A stretch of DNA of 64,000 nt from Bradyrhizobium sp. U87765 SZCCT0048 (lineage in GTDB: Bacteria; Pseudomonadota; Alphaproteobacteria; Rhizobiales; Xanthobacteraceae), in the NCBI RefSeq assembly GCF_018131225.1, contig NZ_JAFCMM010000004.1:558001-622000 (forward strand), given 5' to 3'. The stretch's first letter is position 1. Every line of letters begins with the position of its first letter. Below are positions 27,467 through 34,985 of this stretch, piece by piece. The notes under the pieces are model-generated. The model did not search any database and was not told the origin of the DNA. It saw only the letters and a list, made by a program, of their open reading frames with translations. Both the position numbers and the translations under genes were made by a program.

Positions 27467-28882
27467 ATGGCCAGCCTGACGATCCGCAAGCTCGACGAGG
27501 CCCTCAAGGCGGAGCTGCGGCTGCGCGCCGCCCGCCACGGCCGCTCGGTCGAGGACGAGGTGCGCGTCATCCTGCGGGAGGCCGCAAGCGCCGACGGAGA
27601 GACTGCGGAGACGCCGCCGCCATCCGCCGCGCCCCGCCCGGAACCGGCCCTGCAGCCCGGCCAGGACCGCCGGCGGGTCACCTTGATCATTGGCGGCGGC
27701 ATCGCCGCCTACAAGTCGCTCGACCTCATCCGCCGCCTCAAGGAGAGGGCGATCGACGTCCGCTGCGTGCTGACCGCGGCAGCCCAGCAGTTCATCACGC
27801 CGCTCAGCGTCAGCGCGCTGGCGCATGAGCCCTGCTTCACCGACCTGTTCGACCCGCGCAGCGAGTTCGACGTCGGCCACATTCGCCTCGCCCGCGACTG
27901 CGACCTGGTGCTGGTGGCGCCGGCGACGGCGGACCTGATGGCCAAGATCGCCAACGGCCACGCCGACGACCTCGCCAGCGCCATCCTGCTCGCCACCAAC
28001 CGGCCGATCCTGCTGGCGCCGGCGATGAACCCGCTGATGTGGGCCAACGCCGCGACCCGCCGCAACGTCGCGCAGCTGCAGCGCGATGGCGTGCGTCTGG
28101 TCGGCCCCAATGCCGGCGAAATGGCGGAGCGGGGCGAAGCCGGTGTCGGCCGCATGTCCGAGCCGCTGGAGATCGCCGCCGCCGCGCTGTCGCTGCTGCG
28201 GCCGCCGCAGCCAAAGCCGCTCGCCGGCAAACGCATCCTGGTCACCGCCGGCCCGACCCACGAGCCGATCGACCCGGTGCGCTATATCGCCAACCGCTCC
28301 TCGGGCAAGCAGGGCTTCGCCATCGCCGCGGCGGCGGCCGCCGCCGGCGCGCAGGTGACGCTGGTGTCCGGCCCGGTCAACCTCGCCGATCCGGCCGGCG
28401 TCGCCGTGCGCCATGTCGAATCGGCGCGCGACATGCTGGCGCAGGTCGAGGGCGCATTGCCGGCGGACGTCGCGATCTTCGCCGCAGCGGTCGCCGACTG
28501 GCGTGTCGCCAATGCGGGCGAACAGAAGATCAAGAAGACCGCAGGCGCCCTGCCGACGCTGAGCTTCGCCGAGAATCCCGACATCCTCGCCACCATCTCG
28601 CACCGGACGCAGGGACGGCCGCCGCTGGTGATCGGCTTTGCCGCCGAGACCGAGCACCTCATCGACAACGCCCGCGCCAAGCTCGCCCGCAAGGGCTGCG
28701 ACTGGCTGGTCGCCAACGACGTCTCGCCCGCGAGCGGCGTGATGGGCGGCGACCGCAACACCATTCACCTCCTCAAGCGCGACAGCGATGCGATCGACTC
28801 CTGGCCGGTAATGACCAAGGACGACGTCGCCACCACGCTGGTCGCGCGCATCGCCGACGCCATTGGATCCCCCGCCTCATGA
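27467..28882 (+). CDS. coaBC: CoaBC with an N-terminal FitA-like ribbon-helix-helix domain
   Basis: CoaBC joins cysteine to 4'-phosphopantothenate (CoaB) and decarboxylates the product (CoaC) to 4'-phosphopantetheine. Residues 1-40 form an extra domain, MASLTIRKLDE ... RAARHGRSVEDEVRVIL, matching the FitA/StbC antitoxin DNA-binding fold. A Pro/Ala-rich linker (about 41-68) leads to CoaC (GGGIAAYKSLDLIRRL, His138, PAMN with Asn188) and CoaB (VTAGPTHEPIDPVRYIANRSSGKQG, then KIKKTAG). The CoaC flap that in E. coli holds Cys158 reads GEMAERGEAGVGRM here, with no cysteine. The stop overlaps the dut start (ATGA). The palindromes just upstream suggest autoregulation. Confidence 0.92.
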   Translation: MASLTIRKLDEALKAELRLRAARHGRSVEDEVRVILREAASADGETAETPPPSAAPRPEPALQPGQDRRRVTLIIGGGIAAYKSLDLIRRLKERAIDVRCVLTAAAQQFITPLSVSALAHEPCFTDLFDPRSEFDVGHIRLARDCDLVLVAPATADLMAKIANGHADDLASAILLATNRPILLAPAMNPLMWANAATRRNVAQLQRDGVRLVGPNAGEMAERGEAGVGRMSEPLEIAAAALSLLRPPQPKPLAGKRILVTAGPTHEPIDPVRYIANRSSGKQGFAIAAAAAAAGAQVTLVSGPVNLADPAGVAVRHVESARDMLAQVEGALPADVAIFAAAVADWRVANAGEQKIKKTAGALPTLSFAENPDILATISHRTQGRPPLVIGFAAETEHLIDNARAKLARKGCDWLVANDVSPASGVMGGDRNTIHLLKRDSDAIDSWPVMTKDDVATTLVARIADAIGSPAS

Positions 28883-29343
28883 CCACCACCACACCCGTTC
28901 GTATCGACGTGCAGCAGTTCCCTCATGGCGAGGGCCTGCCGCTGCCGGCCTACCAGACCAGCCACGCCGCCGGCCTCGACCTTCTCGCCGCGGTTCCCGA
29001 CGCCGCGCCGGTGACGCTGGCGCCCGGCGCCCGCGCGCTGGTCCCGACCGGCCTCGCCATCGCACTGCCCGACGGCTACGAGGCGCAGGTGCGGCCGCGC
29101 TCCGGCCTCGCGGCCAAGCACGGCGTCACCGTGCTCAACTCGCCTGGCACGATCGACGCCGACTACCGCGGCGAGATCAGCGTGCTGCTGATCAACCATG
29201 GCGACGCTCCGTTCACGATCCGCCGCGGCGAGCGCATCGCGCAGATGGTGATCGCCCCCGTCGTGCAGGCCGAACTGGTTCCGGCCGCGTCGCTGTCCGA
29301 CACCGCACGTGGCAGCGGCGGCTTCGGTTCCACCGGCCGCTAG
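28879..29343 (+). CDS. dut: dUTP diphosphatase
   Basis: dUTPase hydrolyses dUTP to dUMP, keeping uracil out of DNA and supplying dTMP synthesis. The 154-residue trimeric-type protein has all five motifs: AGLDL, RPRSGLAAKHGV, NSPGTIDADYRGE, RRGERIAQMVI and the C-terminal RGSGGFGSTGR. Its ATG overlaps the coaBC tga, and the coaBC-dut neighbourhood is conserved in many proteobacteria. Confidence 0.97.
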   Translation: MTTTTPVRIDVQQFPHGEGLPLPAYQTSHAAGLDLLAAVPDAAPVTLAPGARALVPTGLAIALPDGYEAQVRPRSGLAAKHGVTVLNSPGTIDADYRGEISVLLINHGDAPFTIRRGERIAQMVIAPVVQAELVPAASLSDTARGSGGFGSTGR

Positions 29344-29577
29344 CGTCACGGCGCGCGCAATTTGCGCCGCCGCCGCACCGTTCACGGTCTGGACTCTTAC
29401 CCGTCGAGTCCGCTTGAGGATATTGTGAAACGATTCGCGAACGGCGGAGCGGCCGCTGTTCGTGCAATCGCACACAATGCGCCGTGCCATGCACGGCGGA
29501 ACGGAATTTCGACGCCGGATCCCGGACTCTCGGTCGCCCGCCTTCGACCGACGGACGTGATGCGGCAGGGGCAGATC

Positions 29578-32079
29578 ATGGCGGGCGTGGTCAGGGCGAT
29601 TCGTCGGACCTTGATGTCGGGCACCGCGCTCGTGCGCGGCGGACTGGTGAGCCTCGCCGGCATCGCCGCCGCGCGCGCCGACGACGGCGAGCTGCGCGCG
29701 GTCGAGACCTTCCTCAACCTGACCCAGCAGGAAATCGCCGCACTGGCGATCGCCGCCGGCGTGCTCGGCTTCTCGGTGCTGGCGACCATCCTGCTGATGC
29801 GCACCCGCCTGCGCGCCGCCCATACCGAGGCGCGGCTGCGCGCCGACGTCCGTGCCCTGCAGAGCGAGACCGACAGCCTGCGCGCGCTGCTGTTCACCGA
29901 GCCGCAGGTGGTGATCTCCTGGCCCGCCGCAAGCCTGCGCCCCGAGATCAGCGGCGATCTCGCGTTGCTGCTGCCCCCGGCCGCCGCCCAGCAGAGCCCC
30001 CAGCGGATTCTCGCCTTCGGCACCTGGCTGCCGCCCGAGCAGGCGCTGCAGATGGACCACGCGGTGGATGCGCTGTGCGCCGACGGCGCCAGCTTCACGC
30101 TGCATCTCACCACCAGCAACGGCCGCACCGTCGAGGCGATCGGGCGCGCCATCGGCGGCAAGGCGATCGTCCGCATCCGCGAGCTGAGCGGCGTGCGCCG
30201 GGAACTCGCCGAGACCAGCCTGCGCTACCGCGACCTGCAGGAAGAGACATCGTCGCTGCGCGCCTTCGCCGCGGCGCTGCCATGGCCGGTGTGGGCCCGC
30301 CGCGACGACGGCACGCTGCTGTTTGCCAACGCCGCCTATGCGGAAGCGACCGAAGCCACGACGATTTCCGATGCGGTCGAGCGCAACCTCGAACTGCTCG
30401 ACAGTGGCGACCGCCAGGCGATGGCCAGGGCCCTCGCCGACCGCGCCCATTTCGAAGCGCGCCTGCCGGTGGTGATCGGCGGCCAGCGCCGCATCTTCGA
30501 CGTCCGCGCGCTGAAGGTCACCGGTGGCAGTGCCGGCGTCGCGGTCGACGCCAGCGAGGCATCGTCGCTGTCCGAGGCGCTCAAGCGCATGGCGGAGGCG
30601 CATCGCCGCACCCTCGACCAGCTGTCCTCCGGAGTGGCGGTTTTCGACGGCCAGCGCCGCCTCGCCTTCTACAACGATGCCTATCGCCGGCTGTGGAACC
30701 TCGACCAGGCGTTCCTTGATTCGCAGCCCGATGATTCCAGCGTGCTCGACCGCCTGCGCGCCACCCGCAAGATTCCCGAACCGCCGGACTTCCGGCAGTG
30801 GAAGGCCAAGCTGCACGAGGCCTACCGCGCCGTCGAGCCGGCGAAGGACACCTGGTACCTGCCCGACGGCCGCGCCATCGGCGTCGTCACCACGCCCAAT
30901 CCCGAAGGCGGCGTCACCTACCTGTTCGACGACGTCACCGAGAGCCTGAAGCTGGCGCGCCAGTTCGACGGCCTGATCCGGGTCCAGCGCGAAACCCTCG
31001 ATAACCTCGTCGAGGCCGTGGCGGTGTTCGGCAGCAATGGCCGGGCGCAGCTGTTCAACCCGGCGTTCGCGCGGATGTGGAAGCTGTCGCCGGAGGCGAT
31101 GGAGGAGCATCCGCACATCGAGACGGTGGAAGGCTGGTGCCGGCCGCTGTTCGACGAAGCGGCGACCTGGCGCACCATCCGCGACGCCATCACCGGCATC
31201 GACAACCGCAACCCCGTGCCGCTCAAGCTCGAGCGCAAGGACGGCAGCGTGCTCGACTGCCTGGCGATGCCGCTGCCGGACGGCGCCACCATGCTGACGT
31301 TCCAGGACATCACCGACACGGTGAACGTCGAGCGGGCGCTGCGCGAACGCAACGAAGCGCTGGAGACGGCGGATCAGATGAAGGTGGATTTCGTCCACCA
31401 CGTCTCCTACGAGCTGCGCTCGCCGCTGACCACGATCATCGGCTTCGCGCACTTCCTCAGCGATCCGGCGACCGGACCGCTGACGGTCAAGCAGGACGAA
31501 TACCTCGGCTACATCACGTCCTCGACCAATGCGCTGCTCGCGATCATCAACAACATCCTCGACCTCGCCACCATCGACGCCGGTGCGATGACGCTGAACC
31601 TCGGCCCGGTCGACATCCGCAGCGCGATCGAGGCTGCCGCCGAAGGCATCCAGGACCGCCTCGCCCGCGACCACATCCGCCTGCAGATCGATGCGGCGCC
31701 GGGCATCGGCAACTTCGTCGCCGACGAGCGGCGCGTCGTGCAGGTGCTGTACAACCTGCTCGCCAACGCGGTCGGCTTTTCGCCGCAGGACGGCGTCATC
31801 ACCATCAGCGCGCGCCGCCACAGCGACAGTGTCAGCTTCACGGTGAGCGATGCCGGCCCCGGCATCGCGCCCGACGTCAAGGACAAGGTGTTCGACTGGT
31901 TCGAGAGCCACAGCAATGGCTCGCGCCATCGCGGCGCCGGCCTCGGCCTGTCGCTGGTGCGCTCGTTCGTCGAACTCCACGGCGGCAAGGTCCGGGTGGA
32001 TTCGGTCGTCGGCAAGGGCACCTCCGTCACCTGCGATTTCCCGATCGATCAGGCAGCGCATCGCACCGCCGCCGAATGA
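29578..32079 (+). CDS. divL: DivL-type tyrosine-containing histidine kinase homologue
   Basis: A membrane-anchored sensor kinase-like protein of 833 residues. After a signal-like head there is a transmembrane helix (about 53-74), a coiled segment, PAS-like domains (about 205-300, 340-460 and 470-590), a dimerisation helix and a full ATP-binding domain (NLLANAVGFS, DAGPGIAPD, GAGLGLSLVR). The phospho-acceptor histidine is replaced: VSYELRSPL places Tyr611 where HELR is expected. That is the hallmark of Caulobacter DivL, a regulator of the CckA/CtrA cell-cycle pathway. The ATG at 29578 follows AGGGGC; upstream in-frame starts exist. The stop overlaps the next gene. Confidence 0.88.
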   Translation: MAGVVRAIRRTLMSGTALVRGGLVSLAGIAAARADDGELRAVETFLNLTQQEIAALAIAAGVLGFSVLATILLMRTRLRAAHTEARLRADVRALQSETDSLRALLFTEPQVVISWPAASLRPEISGDLALLLPPAAAQQSPQRILAFGTWLPPEQALQMDHAVDALCADGASFTLHLTTSNGRTVEAIGRAIGGKAIVRIRELSGVRRELAETSLRYRDLQEETSSLRAFAAALPWPVWARRDDGTLLFANAAYAEATEATTISDAVERNLELLDSGDRQAMARALADRAHFEARLPVVIGGQRRIFDVRALKVTGGSAGVAVDASEASSLSEALKRMAEAHRRTLDQLSSGVAVFDGQRRLAFYNDAYRRLWNLDQAFLDSQPDDSSVLDRLRATRKIPEPPDFRQWKAKLHEAYRAVEPAKDTWYLPDGRAIGVVTTPNPEGGVTYLFDDVTESLKLARQFDGLIRVQRETLDNLVEAVAVFGSNGRAQLFNPAFARMWKLSPEAMEEHPHIETVEGWCRPLFDEAATWRTIRDAITGIDNRNPVPLKLERKDGSVLDCLAMPLPDGATMLTFQDITDTVNVERALRERNEALETADQMKVDFVHHVSYELRSPLTTIIGFAHFLSDPATGPLTVKQDEYLGYITSSTNALLAIINNILDLATIDAGAMTLNLGPVDIRSAIEAAAEGIQDRLARDHIRLQIDAAPGIGNFVADERRVVQVLYNLLANAVGFSPQDGVITISARRHSDSVSFTVSDAGPGIAPDVKDKVFDWFESHSNGSRHRGAGLGLSLVRSFVELHGGKVRVDSVVGKGTSVTCDFPIDQAAHRTAAE

Positions 32080-33596
32080 CCACCCCCTCGACCCTCACGC
32101 TCTCCCTCGCCGACGAGACGGCCACAGCCCAACTGATGGCGGATCTGGCGCTGTTGATCAGCGCCGGCGACACGATCACGCTGACCGGCGACCTCGGCGC
32201 CGGCAAGACCGCCGCTGCCCGCGCCCTGATCCGCTACATCGCCGGCGACGAAACGCTGGAAGTGCCGAGCCCGACCTTCACGCTGCTGCAGACCTACGAC
32301 CTCGCGGCCGTCCAGGTGCTGCACGCCGACCTCTATCGCCTCGGCGATCCGCTCGAACTCGAGGAGATCGGGCTGTCGCCGCTGCCGGACGGCGTGGTCT
32401 CGCTGATCGAGTGGCCTGACCGTGCCGCCGGCCTGCTGCCGGCCGACCGCATCGACCTCGCGCTCGGCCACGTGCCCGCGCTCGGCCCGGACGCCCGCAC
32501 GGCAACCTTCACCGGCCACGGCCGTGGCGCAGCGGTGGTAACGCGGCTGGCACGGCTGCGCGACTTCCTCGAGAGCGCAGGCGAAAGCGCCGCGCGCCGC
32601 GAGCGCATGCCGGGCGACGCCTCGACCCGCAGCTATGCCCGCCTCTACCGCGACGGCGACAGCCGCATCCTGATGAACGCCCCGCGCCGCCCCGACGGCG
32701 CGCCCGTCTACGGCGGCAAGTCCTACAGCGCGGCGGTGCATCTCGCCGAGGACGTCAGGCCGTTCGTCGCCATGGCGGGCGGGCTGCGCGCGGCGGGCCT
32801 GTCGGCGCCGGCGATCCGCCACGCCGATCTCAGCGCCGGCTTCCTGGTTACCGAGGATCTCGGCCGCGAGATTTTCGTCACCGGCACACCGCCGGCGCCG
32901 ATTCCCGAGCGCTATGAAGCCGCGACCGACCTGCTGGCGGCGCTGCACCAGCGCGCGCTGCCGCCGACCCTGCCGCTGGCATCGCAGCCCGACTACGCCA
33001 TCCCGCGCTTCGACATCGACGCCATGCTGATCGAGGTCGGGCTGATGCCGGAGTGGTACCTGCCCGACCGCGGTGCGCCATCGGACGCGGCGCTGCGCGC
33101 CGAATTCGACGCGATGTGGCGCGCGCTGCTGGCGCGGCCCGCGTTGGCGACGACCACCTGGATGCTGCGCGACTACCACTCGCCGAACCTGATCTGGCTG
33201 CCGCAGCGACAGGGTACCGACCGCGTCGGCGTCATCGATTTCCAGGATACGGTCCTCGGACCGCCGGCTTACGACCTCGTATCTCTGCTGCAGGACGCGC
33301 GTGTCGACGTGCCGGAAGCGCTCGAGATCGCGCTGCTGACACGCTACGTGAAAACACGCCGCGCCGCCGATGCGGCCTTCGACGCCGCCGGCTTCGCCGA
33401 GAGCTATGCCATCATGTCAGCGCAGCGCAACACGCGCCTGCTCGGCACGTTCGCCCGCCTCAACCGCCGCGACGGCAAACCGCATTACCTGCTGCACCAG
33501 CCGCGGATCTGGACATATCTCGGCCGTGCGCTCGCCCATCCCGAATTGGCCGCTTTCCGCGACTGGTATGCGGCGCATGTGCCGGCGCCGGCCTGA
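32076..33596 (+). CDS. TsaE-AmgK fusion: tRNA t6A ATPase plus amino-sugar kinase
   Basis: Two proteins in one 506-residue chain. Residues 1-140 are TsaE, the ATPase of tRNA threonylcarbamoyladenosine synthesis, with the P-loop GDLGAGKT (38-45), SPTFTLLQTY and LYRLGDPLELEEIG. Residues 155-500 are an aminoglycoside-phosphotransferase fold with GDASTRSYARL, the catalytic loop LRDYHSPNLIW and VIDFQDTVLGPPAYDL. This matches AmgK, which phosphorylates N-acetylmuramate and N-acetylglucosamine at C1 for cell-wall recycling. murU, its pathway partner, lies one gene downstream. The start overlaps the divL stop. Confidence 0.9.
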   Translation: MTTPSTLTLSLADETATAQLMADLALLISAGDTITLTGDLGAGKTAAARALIRYIAGDETLEVPSPTFTLLQTYDLAAVQVLHADLYRLGDPLELEEIGLSPLPDGVVSLIEWPDRAAGLLPADRIDLALGHVPALGPDARTATFTGHGRGAAVVTRLARLRDFLESAGESAARRERMPGDASTRSYARLYRDGDSRILMNAPRRPDGAPVYGGKSYSAAVHLAEDVRPFVAMAGGLRAAGLSAPAIRHADLSAGFLVTEDLGREIFVTGTPPAPIPERYEAATDLLAALHQRALPPTLPLASQPDYAIPRFDIDAMLIEVGLMPEWYLPDRGAPSDAALRAEFDAMWRALLARPALATTTWMLRDYHSPNLIWLPQRQGTDRVGVIDFQDTVLGPPAYDLVSLLQDARVDVPEALEIALLTRYVKTRRAADAAFDAAGFAESYAIMSAQRNTRLLGTFARLNRRDGKPHYLLHQPRIWTYLGRALAHPELAAFRDWYAAHVPAPA

Positions 33597-33678
33597 GCCA
33601 CTGCCGCCATTTACCGGCCGTTAGCCATTCCGCCGCTACGCTGCTGCCGCAATCTCTTCAGGTCCGGGCAGGAAGACG

Positions 33679-33996
33679 ATGATGGCTGAGCGCCGCAACG
33701 GCGACCGTGTCGTGTTCGAGCGCGGCTTCGCCGCGCACATGATGGGTATCGACGGGACCTGGCGCCGCGGCTGCATCATGGAAGACGTCTCGGAGAGCGG
33801 CGCCAAGCTCACCGTGGAGGGATCGGTCGAAGGTCTCAACCTCAAGGAGTTCTTCCTGCTGCTCTCGTCCACCGGACTGGCCTACCGCCGCTGCGAACTG
33901 TCCTGGGTCAACGGCGACCAGATCGGCGTCATTTTTCTCAAGCAGGTCGACAAGAAGAAGCGCAATGGACGGCGGATGCAATCGGTCGATGCCTGA
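33679..33996 (+). CDS. PilZ-domain protein
   Basis: A 105-residue single-domain protein with the PilZ c-di-GMP binding signatures: the RxxxR motif in RRNGDR near the start and DVSESG (DxSxxG) about 30 residues later, followed by beta-strands ending in GVIFLKQ. PilZ proteins transmit c-di-GMP levels to motility, polysaccharide or cell-cycle targets. The partner is unknown. AGGAAG precedes the start, and two consecutive ATG codons are possible. It sits between amgK and murU. Confidence 0.88.
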   Translation: MMAERRNGDRVVFERGFAAHMMGIDGTWRRGCIMEDVSESGAKLTVEGSVEGLNLKEFFLLLSSTGLAYRRCELSWVNGDQIGVIFLKQVDKKKRNGRRMQSVDA

Positions 33997-34189
33997 GGAC
34001 AGCCGTCCCGGCCGCGCTGCGCGACCGCCTGCCGTCGCACATCCGTCACGTTTGCCGACTACAGCTTCGCACCATGGAATCGCCTGCTGCCGCGTCGCTG
34101 TCGACGCCAGGGCGCGGCGTACGTATCGTGCCAGGATGCCGCACGCTCCGCGGCACAATCGTCTCACTCCCTAGATTTTCGTGACCCCG

Positions 34190-34912
34190 ATGTCCGTGAA
34201 ACCCACCACAGCCATGGTCCTCGCCGCCGGTCTCGGCGTGCGGATGCGGCCGTTGACCGATCACATGCCGAAACCGCTGGTGCCGGTCGCCGGCCAGCCG
34301 CTGCTCGATCACGTGCTCGACAAGCTGGCTGCCGCCGGCGTCGAGAAGGCCGTGGTCAACGTCCACTATCTCGGCGACCAGATCATCGCGCATGTCGCGG
34401 CGCGCCGGCATCCGCAGGTGGTGATCTCCGACGAGCGCGGCGTCCTGCTGGGCACCGGCGGCGGCGTGGTCAAGGCGTTGCCCCTGCTCGGCGACAAGCC
34501 GTTCTTCCATCTCAACGCCGACACCATGTGGATCGACGGCGTGCGTCCCAACCTGACCCGCCTCGCCGAGACCTTCGATCCGGCGCGCATGGACATCCTG
34601 CTGCTGCTGGCGCCGACCGCAGCGAGCATCGGCTATTCCGGCAGCGGCGACTACGCCATGACCTCGGACGGCGCGCTGCGCAAGCGCAAGGAGAACCAGG
34701 TGGTTCCCTTCGTCTATGCCGGCGTCGCCATCATGTCACCGGCGATCTTTGCCGGTGCGCCGCAGGGCGAATTCTCGCTAACGAAGCTGTTCGACGCGGC
34801 GAATGAGCGCGAGCGCCTGTTCGGGCTGCGGCTCGACGGCACCTGGATGCATGTCGGAACTCCCGACGCCGTGAGCGCCGCGGAAGAAGCGTTCCTCGCC
34901 AGCGTCGCCTGA
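34190..34912 (+). CDS. murU: N-acetylmuramate-1-phosphate uridylyltransferase MurU
   Basis: A 240-residue sugar nucleotidyltransferase with the nucleotide-binding signature AAGLGVRMRPLT, the lysine in MPKPLVPVAGQPLL, GTGGGVVKALPLL and the metal aspartate in FHLNADTMW. Together with AmgK it converts recycled N-acetylmuramate to UDP-MurNAc without the MurA/MurB route, a pathway known from Pseudomonas and Caulobacter. By sequence alone another mannose-1-phosphate-type enzyme is possible; the nearby amgK makes MurU the best call. A GTG at 34181 is an alternative start. Confidence 0.88.
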   Translation: MSVKPTTAMVLAAGLGVRMRPLTDHMPKPLVPVAGQPLLDHVLDKLAAAGVEKAVVNVHYLGDQIIAHVAARRHPQVVISDERGVLLGTGGGVVKALPLLGDKPFFHLNADTMWIDGVRPNLTRLAETFDPARMDILLLLAPTAASIGYSGSGDYAMTSDGALRKRKENQVVPFVYAGVAIMSPAIFAGAPQGEFSLTKLFDAANERERLFGLRLDGTWMHVGTPDAVSAAEEAFLASVA

Positions 34913-34985
34913 GCGCCCGGCCGCGTCATTCCATCTCCACGGCCCGCCGTGGCATGCTAAGCCCTGATCCCGAATCGGGCTGTCC

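Noticed and set aside
28039..28878. Upstream extension of the dut reading frame through coaBC
   Set aside because: The extension is Arg-rich and antiparallel in character to CoaBC codons. The dUTPase family starts at the ATG at 28879, which overlaps the coaBC stop.
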